The notes beneath the pieces were generated by a model, which was not told the origin of the DNA, did no database searches, and saw only the letters and a program-made list of their open reading frames with translations. Position numbers and translations under genes: made by a program. Shown one piece after another: positions 48,589-59,739 of a DNA stretch of 64,000 bases (position 1 is the first letter of the stretch; every line of letters starts with the position of its first letter). Source of the stretch: Onchidella celtica (lineage: Eukaryota > Mollusca > Gastropoda > Systellommatophora > Onchidiidae); contig OZ007580.1 in assembly GCA_963931925.1 (NCBI GenBank), forward strand, positions 10,429,501 to 10,493,500, in the 5' to 3' direction.

Positions 48589-49376
48589 CCCCAAATATCA
48601 AAGTCCATGACAGTCTTCTGAAGGTTTCGGAGAACTTCACCTATCTTGGCAGTACACTGTCTTCCACGGCTCGTGTTGATACTGAAATTCCCTCAAGAAT
48701 CAACAAAGCCAGCTCTGCATTTGGCAGGCTTCGAAAGAGAGTGTGGGATGTTGCCGGCATTCGCACAGACACTAAGCTGAAAGTGTACAATGCTGTGGTC
48801 CTTCCCACCCTACTCTATGGGGCTGAAACCTGGACAGTGTACCAATCGCATGCCAGAAAACTAAATCACTTTCATCTGGCCTGCCTTAGAAAGATCCTAA
48901 GGATCAAATGGCAGGATAAAATTCCAGACACTGAGGTCCTCAATCGTGCCAAGGAATTGAGCATCTTCTGCCACCTGAAAAAAATTCAGCTACGTTGGGC
49001 AGGACATGTTGTCAGAATGCCCGACTCCAGACTCCCTAATCAAATCTTCTTCTCTGAGCTCTCCAATGGAACGAGGAATGTTGGGGCCCCAAAGAGACGT
49101 TACAAAGACACTCCCAAGCAATCACTGAAGGCCTTTGCCATTGATGTGAGTGAGTGGGAAAAGCTCTCGCTTGATCGTGCAAATTGGAGGGCGGCCCTTA
49201 CCAGAGGCAGCAAAGCATGGGAAGCTGACAGAGTCCAGCAGGCTATCAAAAAAAGAGAACGGCGCAAGAAAAGGCCCAGTGGTACTGAACCAACGGAGCA
49301 CTCTTGTCACTTATGCGGAAGGGTCTTCAGGGCAAAAATAGGACTTATCAGTCACATGAGAAGCCATAAGTCATGA
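48585..49376 (+). pseudogene. LINE B C-terminal region with C2H2 zinc finger (frame 3)
   Basis: The last piece of LINE B contains FTYLGSTLS, YGAETWTVYQ, a CLRKILRIKWQDKIPDTEVL block and RWAGHVVRM, the usual C-terminal region of this LINE family. It ends with a C2H2 finger at about codons 241-261 (CHLCGRVF...HMRSH) just before the stop. The finger probably helps bind nucleic acid during target-primed integration. There is no native start codon. Confidence 0.85.
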
Positions 49377-49527
49377 AAGAACAGTCTTTCCATTCTGTCC
49401 TCTGTGTCCTTTACTTCTCTTTATTGTCCATGTGTTGAAATTCTCAACAATTTCTGTTCTTTATTCCTCTGGTGTTGTTAAGGTCATCATCATACCTGAT
49501 GGACGAACTATTACTATTATTATTACT

Positions 49528-50498
49528 AGCTTAAATTCTGATTACCCTCTGCAGAGGACCACGCTTCGCCCCTGCACATTATTTTAACCTTAAGACTGCC
49601 GACGCTCTCATATTTATGGCATTAATGATCTTTAGATTAGATTGCTGCAATCATTTTGAACGATCTTTATGATGCCTACCAGTGGAAAAGAACTTAACAA
49701 CAAGAAATATCACTTTCGTATTCTATGATGTTATGGTCTCGTTTCCTAAGAAAAAAAGAAAATAAACTAAAAGCCGAAGAATCACACACACACACAAGAA
49801 ACAACAACAACGAAACAGAAATAGACAAGTAGGAAAACAGGAAAAAAAAACAACAAAACAACAGAATGTAATTTCAGGGACAACGATTTGGTCCCTCCCA
49901 AACATCAACCTGCCATCTCAAAGTGACGCCGTGGACGGCAAATTTTAATTGTAGGCTCACATGTAGATTCAAATTATGGACAGAATGTTTCCACGTCTGT
50001 ACGGTCGTAGCGTAAACGTGTATACACTGACGCCTTTCTTTGGCGTATCCTATGTAAATTCGTGTACTTAGCTTCTACATTAATAATTTTCCAGTCTTTG
50101 AATTTCAGCCCAACTCTTTCGTCTCGTTTTCTTTTCAAAGTCATCCGAATTTCCCTTTATGTGAAAAATAAAAAAATTGCAGGCAGACATTCCTATTTTG
50201 GGCAGACATCGCCGTCGACATCGTAAAGAACACTGTATGTATGCATAATCATACATGCTTACAGGAGAGACGCGTACGCGTCTAATTACGCATCTATTTG
50301 AGTTTGGGTTGGGACTTCAATGCCTTGCAGAGCAACTAGGCGCCACCATTGTAACAACTTCACGCCCGCTTTCAATAGTGGAACAAAGGGGAGAGAAAGC
50401 GTTTTTCACCTGACAGGGTTGAGGGCCCTTGAAAATGTTCATGATCTAGACATCGATGTTACATCTCAGCTCATGATGTCATTGGTGACCCCACATGG
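49528..50498. other. Non-coding stretch
   Basis: No gene is recognised. It has A-rich patches near 49840-49860. Confidence 0.6.
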
Positions 50499-50523
50499 CA
50501 AAAGAAGGCTCAGCCAACGGTAT

Positions 50524-50562
<39 letters not shown>

Positions 50563-50705
50563 TCTATTTATCTATTTATTTATTTTTAGATTCTGTTTGC
50601 TTTCATTTCACCTCATAATGGAGGACTTGACAAAAGAAGGCCGATCAAACGCGTTTGTTTATTTATCTATCTATTTATTTACATATTTATCTATTTATTT
50701 ACATT
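50499..50705 (+). repeat. (TTTA)n arrays after a repeated GCAAAAGAAGGC motif
   Basis: A GGCAAAAGAAGGCTCAGCCA block leads into TTTA repeats (about 50519-50586). A similar GACAAAAGAAGGCCGATCAA block leads into a second TTTA/TCTA run (about 50655-50705). The pairing suggests two truncated retroposons with the same 3' end and tail, or a local duplication. Confidence 0.65.
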
Positions 50706-50970
50706 AAAATTTATGCTCACGGTATCGTTCACTGACTAACATGACCTAAGAATTTGGAGCTAAATAAATTTATTCGTATCAATATTTTTTTTCTTACTTA
50801 TTCATCTATTTGTTTATTTACATATTGTTCGCTGGGCATTTTTGTAAGGACATGATAAGCTGAAAATATGCGGTAATAATGACACAGTTTAGACATGAAA
50901 TGAAATTAATTGTGCAATTACCTTCGAAAAGAAAACTTTCTGTACAAGCGCTTACGTAAAAAAATAGTAT

Positions 50971-51026
50971 AATTTTGTTTACAAGACGCTGTAACATCAT
51001 CTCGGCGAGGTGGCTGCATGGAGATA
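50971..51026 (+). repeat. tRNA-like direct repeat, copy 1
   Basis: AATTTTGTTTACAAGACG, then TGTAACATCATCTCGG and GAGGTGGCTGCATGGAGATA. The GAGGTGGCTGCATGG part resembles the 5' end and box A of Ser/Leu tRNAs, and GTTTAAATCC downstream (51031-51040) resembles a box B. It is likely a decayed tRNA-derived sequence and not a gene. Confidence 0.45.
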
Positions 51027-51189
51027 CTTCGTTTAAATCCCTGTCTGGCTTCTATGATTAGTTTTTATTAGTGCAGTCTTAGATTTGAGTGGGTTGTCTG
51101 CACAGAAAAAGAAAATCACGCTTATTCTATATTGTCTTCGTTGTCTGACCCAATCATCATATTACAACAGACTTGCTTTTTCGTGTTAC

Positions 51190-51246
51190 AATTTTGTTTA
51201 CAAGACGATGTAACATCTTTTCGGAAAGATGGCTGCGTGGGGATAT
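51190..51246 (+). repeat. tRNA-like direct repeat, copy 2
   Basis: About 56 bp repeat copy 1 with few differences, 219 bp downstream and in the same orientation. Confidence 0.55.
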
Positions 51247-52649
51247 GACTTCTCCATTTTGTGTGAAAGTATCAAGCAGATAAGGTGTGTATTCTATTCA
51301 TGTTTGGTATTCAGAGCTTCATGAATTTTAAATTTTACAAGTACAAGTATGTAATTCCGGTACGACGTTACGACATTGGTAAAATTCTCAAAAATGTTTT
51401 GTACTGATTTGAAAAGAATTTCGTAAAAATATGTATAACAGTTCTTCTCTTTCGTGTTATAACAAAATATGATGCTGGCTTGAAGTTCTAGATGAAAATG
51501 CAATTTCCTTTAAATTTGTAATACTGTAAAATAATCTTGAATTTGGAACCTGATCTTGGCAATACTCTATAAGTACGGGCATTTATCTCTGCAAATTTTA
51601 TATGAGATGCGGTATACGTGAAAGTTATCCCCGCTCATTTTATCTGCGGTGCAGCTTATTGAAAATTATCAAAACAATTTTTTATACAAAATGCAGTTTA
51701 TTGTTAAACCTGTCACTTTCGCAAACGGGCGTCCCTATAAACCAATAGTTACACAAGCACACTTTAATCAAAGTTGTCTTTTAAGTGGGTGAGCTAGGAA
51801 CCGCACGATTTACACTACGGGAAAAATCTGTATGTTATAACTTCGTTAACTTCTTTGCAGATTTCCCCATCGTATTGAAAAATATTCTGTTCATTGAGCC
51901 CCGCGCATAGAATGCAGAGCCAATAGCGCATTGAATTCAGAAAGGGTTAAAAGATTTCAAAAGGAGCCTCAAAGCGGACGAGCCGCCATTCAAAGCTCAC
52001 TCAAATTGTTCTGAGCGCGTGTCGTGCACACATCCATAAAGAGCCAGGTCTTCCTGTGAAATAAACTGTGGGCACGTGATTAATTTAAGATACCTGACGG
52101 TGGTATGGAGATTAATAATGTTCCCCGAGACATCATAATTATGAAATATGGCGCATGTCAAATCTGTCAAACTTGTGCACCAACTTGATAGAAACAGATG
52201 CAGTCATGTTCCGTATCCATCACCAATACACCATTCAGGGCAGTTGACCATGCAAAATAGTGTCTGCAGGATAAAACAGGAAAACTTCCTATTAAAATAT
52301 CTCATTCTCTTCATGTGAAGAAACAGAAAGGAGGTTAGCAAAAAAAAAAAAAAAATGCATTCAAAGAACAAAAATCAATCAATCAATCAATCAATAAATA
52401 TTGTAAAAACCTTTTAGTGGTCCTGATTCTCACGAAAATGAAAAATACCAAAGTATCGCAGAAGGGAAAGGATATCGAAATCAGAAAAGCAACCCCAAAA
52501 CTCTATATTAAATATAACGGACAAGAGCATGACTGGTTCAAGGGCTTTTAAATGGATCGATTGTAAGGACATAGAGCAGTTTGACTGATCATGACCGCCA
52601 TCTCTTCTTACGGCGGCAACAAACACAACAAATGTGTTCAGGTCTTTAT
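51247..52649. other. Non-coding, with a complex block at about 51890-52210
   Basis: No gene is recognised. The block at about 51890-52210 holds homeodomain-like ATTAAT cores (for example GAGATTAATAATGTTCCCCG near 52110). It is a loose candidate for conserved non-coding DNA. A short AATC repeat is at about 52376-52395. Confidence 0.4.
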
Positions 52650-52810
52650 ATGAGGAAGTTTCGCTGCCATTGACATTTTCTCCTCACTGTTTCTTGTTTT
52701 TTATTTTTCTTGTTGTGGTAGGGACTTTTTTTTTTTTTTTAGAATTTTGCCCGGGCAGCGGCCTTGTTCTGTCTGCTCTCCTTGATTACCGGCTGCCAAG
52801 GTATCTTTAA
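52650..52810 (-). repeat. SINE-like family S1, copy 2 (minus)
   Basis: On the minus strand it contains GGCAGCCGGTAATCAAGGAG, AGCAGACAGAACAAGGCC, GGGCAAAATTCT, an A run, and then AATGGCAGCGAAACTTCCTC, in the same order as copy 1 at 24925-25090. Its upstream head toward 53000 is not clearly tRNA-like. Confidence 0.65.
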
Positions 52811-54227
52811 ACGTGCCCTCTTCCACATACTAAAAGATCTCCGGTTTTTCCAGAAAATGGACATACACAAAAACAGGAACCAAGATCGTGGGGTAGTTTT
52901 AAGGTATCTTGACTGAGTGGTCAGGCTGTCCTGAACTCTTCCCCTTTTAACAATGTGGAACCAGGCAAAATCAGCTCGCCTTAGCACAATGTCAGCTCGC
53001 CTTAGCAATGACTAATGCATGCATGTACCCGCACTGCATGTAACACAGTCACCATAACTTGCATCACTAACATTCACTCACTAATCAAATGACTCACCTC
53101 ATCTTCCCGACCAGTCTCTCCCCAGATAATTTCCCTCATAGTAAATTACTTCCCCCTGTTTGTGGCTTCCATTGCTTATCTCCCCCTGGTGCCAGACCTG
53201 TTTGCTGATGAGGATTCTCTGATCGTCCATTTGAGAGACTTTCTGACGATTATCCACAGAGATAGTTCTGACATATCAGAAAACCATAGAAATGTCCCAA
53301 AATCTTGTGCGTCCCCTGAAAAGTGCACAGTGAAGTGTAGACGAGACACAACAAAACCACGATTCGTTCAAAAGTTTTGACATTTTCACATTTTTTTGCA
53401 TTATCATTAGTAAAAAAATGTGTTTCAAAGAGAACTTGCACTGCGGCTGCGTGGTGATTCAATATCAAATGGGGGATAAATGCCGGATACTGGAAAAATC
53501 AGTTAATAGACGTGTGCCTGATTATATACATGTACTGTGATAAAGGATAATTTTTTTTCAAATTGATTGCGAAATACACAAAAATAAAACTCTAAACGTG
53601 AAATAATATCGAACAAGTCAAAGAAAACAAAACAAAATAAAAAAAACAAACAAAAATCAAGCAAACAGTTGTAACACAGAACAGAACAGACAGAAACAAA
53701 CAATGAAATGAAAATACTCCCCCGCCCCCCCCCCCCCCTCCAAACAACAACAACAACAACAAAAAACAAACATCATTTTTGTTGACATTATTGAGAACAA
53801 CCTCACGAGAGATCTCAAATGTCTTGTGGAAATTAGTACGATCGGAGTTTACTAAATAACGTTTAACTACAGATGGTCAACACTGCCGATCATTTCGTCT
53901 AATCCCTCTTCATGGCAAAAGGCTTCATCTTTCACTGCATCCCTCTCCCTCTAAACTACCCGGAACCCGCTTTATTACCTAGGTTTATTTGCCAACAAAT
54001 CACCAGGATGTGTAAACATGTCTATTCTGCGTCAAGGCTAAAATATTCATTTGCCAGGCAATATCTCCCTTCATTTTTTTTTTGTCAATTTTGTTTTGTT
54101 ATGTGTTTTTGTTGTTGTTGTTGTTGTCTATGCGCTGCTTTGGGTCTAACACCAGGATTTCATAACGAATCCCCCATCCTCTGAGTGAAGCATTGTCAGC
54201 TTCTCTCCGATCCATTTCGCCTCATAT
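52811..54227. other. Non-coding stretch
   Basis: No gene is recognised. A C run plus CAA repeat is at about 53720-53765 and GTT repeats are at about 54109-54127. Confidence 0.6.
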
Positions 54228-54516
54228 CTGTTCTTTCTTTCTTTCTTTTTTTCTTTCTTTTTCTTTTGTTTTCTTACTTTTTTTCTTTTTTTCTTTCTTT
54301 TTTTCCTTCTTTCTTTCTTTCTTTCTTTTTTTTTCTTTCTTTTTTTCTTTCTTTTTTCTTTTTTTCTTTCTTTCTTTCTTTCTCGTTTTCTTTCTTTTTT
54401 CTGTCTTTTTTTCTTTTTCTTTCTTTCTTTCTTTCTTTCTCTTTCTTCTTTCTTTCTTTCTTTCTCTTTCTTTCTTTCTTTCTTTCTTTCTTTCGTTCTT
54501 TCTCTCTTTCTTTCTC

Positions 54517-54555
<39 letters not shown>

Positions 54556-54580
54556 ATTTTCTTTCTTTCTTTCTTTCTTG
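54228..54580 (+). repeat. (CTTT)n pyrimidine tract, about 350 bp
   Basis: An imperfect CTTT array. The Ser-Phe and Lys-Glu-Arg frames on the two strands are artefacts. Confidence 0.97.
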
Positions 54581-56600
54581 TTATTGTTTCCACCGTTTTA
54601 TTATTGCTATGATCTTGTTTATCACCGTACTTTCTCTCCGCTATAATTACCCCTATTAGTCCCCGCTTCATCTCTGTCATCTTCTGTTGCGTCATTACTT
54701 GGCTGTCTTTTATTCTTGTTTAATTCTTCTCTCTGTCTGTCTCTTTTCTCCGCTCTCACCTTTGCTTTATTCCCTCCCATTGCTCGCTCGCCACCTTTCC
54801 ATCTTCAACAACAGCAACAACGTAATCGTGACTATCAGCAGCATCATCTCTCTTATCTGTACCGTTTTATTCCCCACGTGCAAACATTCACGAGATCTTC
54901 GTCCATACCCGGGTGGCGGTTTCAACGCCGGGCAAAAATATTATCGCAAGAGCCGCTTTTATACACCAGCCTTGCGCCATTAAATACGTCAGGACCGGTG
55001 CCGTAATTTCCGATTGTACGTCTTCATGACGCGCCGGTTGATCTATCCAGATACATGGCGGGATGAGATTCTGGGCGGAGATACGGAATTCTACACCGGG
55101 GCTGGTGCCGTGTGTATGACTGCCTACGGTCTCTGCATGCCGGGCCTGGTCGCTGTGAGCCGGAAGAAGCTTCTAGAGCTGATGCTTTTCTGTCATGATC
55201 TGTTATCGCGTAGTTTTGATATCTTGTTCACGCCTCCCCCCCCCCCCCCCACACACACACACCGCACACTTTTTTCTTTCATAACGACATCAAAAAATGA
55301 GGGGTCAGGCACCAGGAGGCATTCTACTCCCGCTCCTCCTCCTCCCTTTCAGCCTCCCCTTCCAAACTGAGATATTTGTTGTCGTTCTTCTTCTGAGTAG
55401 AGGACCAGTTTTTGATTTCTTGTTTTCTCCATTTTAGTAAATAGAAATTTTAATAAGAAAAGAAAATACGTAATAGGTAATAAATAAGAAATTTTAAAAA
55501 TAAATTATTATTTTTTTTTTTTAATCATTCCATCATTCCCCGACATTGAGTTGTAATAATCTCTTCCCCAGCCTCCTGACGTCTCTTCTCCTCTTTCATT
55601 CTGTCACTTCTTTTCCCATCTGCACTCACTTCTTTGATCTTCCTCTCCTTCTTACCGCCCTATCTGTCTCCCCCCCTCTTGTTCCACCTCCATTGAAGTG
55701 AAGCTCTTCGGGTTTGAGGCCTCTCCAAAGTCTACCTGTCTCGTTACATTACCTTCCTCGTCTACCTTGCAACCCGACGCTCCTGTGCTCTTCAGGTGTC
55801 GTATCACCGCGCTCTCTGCAACAATGCGCCATTTTTCTTCCTGGACACTCGGGACTACTATTCTCACCGATCGCGGTTTGTGACGCGGGTTTCCTCCGCT
55901 TGTATAGGGCCTCTCGTCTCATCGTTTGAAGCTTAGCTATTGGGCCTGAAGGCTTGGCGAAAGACTCGGATCGGGTTACGGAGCCCCCTGGCACCTAGGG
56001 CATTTACCCAGGCATAATTCCCGAGAAGAAGTTTTCTATTGAGATCGGGAGAGTAGAATTTACACGGCCGAATGAGCACACGACATCCAACCTCTTGATT
56101 CCGCTTAATAGGACGGGGCTGGCGGCTTTTGTGTGGGGACAACGGGGGGCGACAGCGGAATACGATGACAGAGACTTGGGGAACCTTGGAGAATATGGAA
56201 TATTCAGACTAGTGGACGGAGAGCAGAATGGGGAAGATGCAGGAATATTTCAAAAAAATAACAACAAGTGTATGAAAAGGTAAAGGGGATGTCGGTCGTT
56301 TGAATTTGAGACTGCACTATATTGTCAGCGATTGTACCTCTTACCCTGCTACCTCCCTCCCTCCTTCCTTTGCTATTTTTCTAGCCAAGGCCGGAATAAG
56401 GAGTGTAAGGGTTAGAAGTTTGAGGACATTGTTCGGTGATTTGCAATGGTGTATGGACTCTACCAAAGTCAAACTGTCCACTTGTTGGTAATTATTACTT
56501 CTATGTAATAGTTCATTGTTGATGTCCTTCAGAAAAGCGGAGTTTGCCATGCATGCATTATTATACTTCTTTTTTTTTTCCATCCACAATGAAATTGATA
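54581..56600. other. Non-coding, with a complex block at about 54880-55180
   Basis: No gene is supported. The block at about 54880-55180 is GC-rich and complex, with overlapping plus-strand frames but no domain. A second moderately GC-rich block lies at about 55690-56150, with short frames on both strands. A run of 15 C is near 55236-55250. Confidence 0.45.
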
Positions 56601-56675
56601 TACTCCATTAATAATAATAATAATATAACAATAATAATAATAATAGAATAATAACACCAACAACAACAGCAACAA

Positions 56676-56707
<32 letters not shown>

Positions 56708-56800
56708 ATGTAATGGTATATACTACTACTACTACTCCAACTATTACTACTAAAGTACTACTACTACTTCTGCTGCTACTCCTACTACTATTACTACTAA
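56601..56800 (+). repeat. (AAT)n and (ACT)n microsatellites
   Basis: AAT repeats at 56609-56705 pass into a degenerate CTA/ACT array to about 56800. Confidence 0.93.
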
Positions 56801-56944
56801 ATCTATAAATCAGTTATTGTATTCACAAATTTATTTTGGGCCCCAACCGGTCATTGTAGCTGTGGACTTTCCTGATACACGCCAAGACACAGAAAAAGAT
56901 TCATATTATAATTTTCATCTTCATCAAAAAGGGAAATATAATAA

Positions 56945-57345
56945 ACTAGATGACCTACCGGGCATTGCCCGGAATAAACAATCATGTGCCCCCCCCCCCT
57001 CCTCCTCCCCCTCTCTCTCTCTCATATAATAAAAGTCTTGCTTCAGAACTCATGCGCACCAGAACACTACGCACCAAACTGAACGCTTGATACGGTTACT
57101 TTTTATGACATGCATGGTACTATATATATTACGAAACAAACATGCAAAAATACAGATGTTACATAGCAATAAACATTGTTATGTTTTAAAAATACATGCT
57201 TGAAGTAAACAACTTTTAATTATAGCCTTCATTTTCCTTATCTCAATTGCCACCTTCCTGCCAAATTTAAGGCCTGAAGAGTGTATAGTTTGGTCAGTTG
57301 ATCATGGCAAAGGTTGCAAGTTACTGAAATATATAATAGATCAGT
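56945..57345 (+). repeat. Possible U1 repeat, copy 3
   Basis: The start (ACTAGATGACCTACCGGGCA, then TTGCCCGGAATAAA) resembles the CCCGG-palindrome start of U1 copies 1 and 2. An end-like ATATATAATAGATCA lies near 57330-57345. The interior is too diverged to align by eye. Confidence 0.35.
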
Positions 57346-57659
57346 TGGTAAGAATCATAATATTATAAAAATAACCTGTACAAGAATGTTGTGCTGAAAG
57401 CCTCTTTCCCCATTCGCAAGTCAGAAATGATGTGCTTATGGGGTAAGTTACAAGAAGAAAACAAAAGAGCTGAAAAATGAAAGGCAATTTCATTTCCAAG
57501 CAAGCAATTTCGGGTCCTAGTTAAGACTTCAAGAAAGTCAAAATTAATGAGAAAATCATTTCTATTGTGCAGGTGGAGAAAGATGGGATCAAGATGGGTT
57601 TTACCCTGAGACAGTCTGGAGTTTCAACATTTGACAGGATTTAAGGACGAAAAACTCTT
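57346..57659. other. Non-coding stretch
   Basis: No gene or clear repeat is recognised. Confidence 0.55.
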
Positions 57660-57790
57660 ACTCTTAGGGCCCGGGGCAAGTTGTGCACGTCAAAGAGACC
57701 CTGGCCGTTGGAAATCGAGAAGAGCAGGCAGAACAGGCCCTTGCTCGGGCAAAATTAAATAAAAATGTATCCCTACCACTCCTCCCTCTC
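57660..57790 (+). repeat. SINE-like family S1, copy 3 (plus)
   Basis: Contains CCGTTGGAAATCGAGAAGAG, CAGGCAGAACAGGCCCTTGC and GGGCAAAATT, then TATCCCTACCAC, in the same order as the minus-strand reading of copies 1 and 2. The AATGGCAGCGAAAC end was not found. Confidence 0.55.
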
Positions 57791-58124
57791 ACCAAAAAAA
57801 AAACAACAACCGCCGACCGGCGCTGCACTGTGGCGACGACGTGTCTGCTCCAGTAGTAACTGGGCTGCAATGTCACTAAGGCACATTTCCCAAAGGGGAT
57901 TAAAGAAGTATACAAAATACAAAAAATACAATTATGAGATTGAAAACTTGAATATGATTGTAAGACAGGCCAGCTGGTTTGTCTGTTGGCTTCTTTCACT
58001 TTACCTCATGCTCAGAGAATTGGTGCTCCTTTGGAATTTTCAATTTTACTTCATTTTTCATAGGAAATTCCAAAGCCCTTTTGTTTCATTCTCCCAAAAC
58101 TTTCAGTTCTTCATCATTGCCACT

Positions 58125-58351
58125 GCTCATGCCCAGTCGCCGTGCCAAAAAAAAACAACAACAACAAAACAAAAACGTAACAAGTACTCATGCTCAGCCA
58201 CCGTGCCAAAAAAAACAAACCATTAAAAATGTTCATGCCCAGCCGCCGTGCCAAAAAACAACAACAACAACCAAACCTTAACAAGTGTTGATGCTCAGCC
58301 GCCGTGCCAAAATACAAATCTTTGCAAGTGCGCATGCTCAGTAGCCGTGCA
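58125..58351 (+). repeat. Tandem array of a CATGCCCAGCCGCCGTGCC unit
   Basis: Five units of about 42-61 bp each begin with a (C/G)ATGC(C/T)CAG core followed by CCGCCGTGCCAAAA and a CAA-rich spacer of varying length. A single unit with the AAATCTTTGCAA extension occurs at 38563-38610. Confidence 0.8.
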
Positions 58352-59140
58352 CAAGGGGAAAAAAAAGGGGTGGGGGTGGGAGGTGATGTGAATGCCGTAA
58401 AAAACATCATGGTCAACAACACAATTAATTGTAGGTGAAACTGAGAGAAGTGTGATTTGATGATTGGAGTATGGAATTTTCATATTCAGGACACTTAAAA
58501 TAATTTTCAGAGGCCTTTCAACAGTAGAATGTTTTTACAATCAAACAATTAAATATTCCCCCTATATTTTATTGATATGTGGCCAACTTTTTAAATTTTC
58601 ATTTAAACACTCTCAGATCTTTAAGAAAAACATTAATCACTACTTTGCTTCAAAATGGGCTTTTATCTAGCCAATGCCAAATACTTTGCAACATAACAGC
58701 CAACTCCATTTTAATCTCTAGATACCATTATACAGCTGCCTAATCTCGGAATTGTATACGACACAGTTATATTAGAGAAAGAAGGCAAAACCGCACCTAT
58801 TCCATCTGCAGCTATTTCTCTTTTAAAGTTTCATTATACTCGTGGACAGTAATCGGCTTAAAATTAATCCTGCATTCCATATTTTTACATGCAGGACGCA
58901 GGGGGAATGTGCGAGAGAAAAAAAAAGCATCTGAAGGGTAAACAAGAAAATAATGAAGTAAACTGTAAGCTGATCTGGCTTCAAAACGAAGATTTGTAGC
59001 ATTGAATATACTTGGACGACCTCCATAAATGTGTATCTCACCCCTAAACAGTATTCGTTCTTTTCTACGTGTTAATTGAAAGACAAAATTGTAAAATATT
59101 TTAATTACAAATATTATTTTGAGGTTCTTGTGACTGAGCC
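58352..59140. other. Non-coding stretch
   Basis: No gene is recognised. Confidence 0.6.
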
Positions 59141-59355
59141 ACATGACTCTCTATCTCTCTCCCTCAAGCTCGTCCACCCCCCCCCCTCCCCCTCTCTCTC
59201 ATACACTCACTTTTTCTCAATCTCTCTTTCTCTGTTTCTCTCTCTCTCTAGCTCTCTCTTAATATCTCTCATTCAGTCTATCTGTCTGTCTGTCTGCCTG
59301 TCGTCTGTTTCTGTCTCTCTCTCTCTTTCTCTCTTATTCTCTTTTTCAGTCTCTC
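59141..59355 (+). repeat. (CT)n pyrimidine-rich tract
   Basis: Imperfect CT repeats with a C run near 59178. The Ser-Leu frame through it is an artefact. Confidence 0.9.
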
Positions 59356-59739
59356 CCATCTTGTTTTTTGTTTTTTTAAATTGGACATCCATCATTTCTG
59401 ATCAAACCACTTAAGATTAAGATAATTATCTTAAATTACTAAGAATAAGTTTACGTTAGTCCGAAACAAACATCACAGATGTTGACCTAAAAAAAAAACC
59501 AAACCAAAACCAAACAAACAAACAAAAAAGACAACCAAAACAAGACAACAACAATAATGAAGAGATAAACTGACAGATTCGCCGATAATTCACTCTTTTC
59601 GTCTTGACAGCTGCTGAGAAACCTGAGCCAAAGTTTCCTGGAGTCCAGCAAAAACAATATTAAACCATACTGTGGACTTGTAAAACATGACATGTCAACG
59701 TTGTCTGATTGACATTATTGTCTGTGCTGTCCATGAGTA
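59356..59739. other. Non-coding stretch
   Basis: AT-rich, with AAACC/AAAC repeats near 59490-59560. No gene is seen. Confidence 0.6.

Larger units (their letters stand above)
45896..49527 (+). mobile_element. LINE B: APE-type non-LTR retrotransposon with C-terminal zinc finger, frameshifted
   Basis: The 5' UTR-like stretch (about 45896-46144), endonuclease, reverse transcriptase, maturase-like C-terminal region and a terminal C2H2 finger are followed by a short 3' UTR. That UTR ends GGTCATCATCATACCTGATG, GGACGAACTA and a TTA-type microsatellite near 49527. Protein motifs match a widespread animal LINE family whose endonuclease is often labelled craniofacial-development-protein-2-like. Two frameshifts (near 47430 and 48580) break the polyprotein. 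The 5' boundary is approximate and the clade is not resolved. Confidence 0.85.

Noticed and set aside
54222..54695. Lys-Glu-Arg and Ser-Phe frames
   Set aside because: Artefacts of the CTTT/GAAA tract. Similar frames at 24023-24302, 28088-28537, 33128-33468, 60858-61349 and 63457-63746 were set aside for the same reason.
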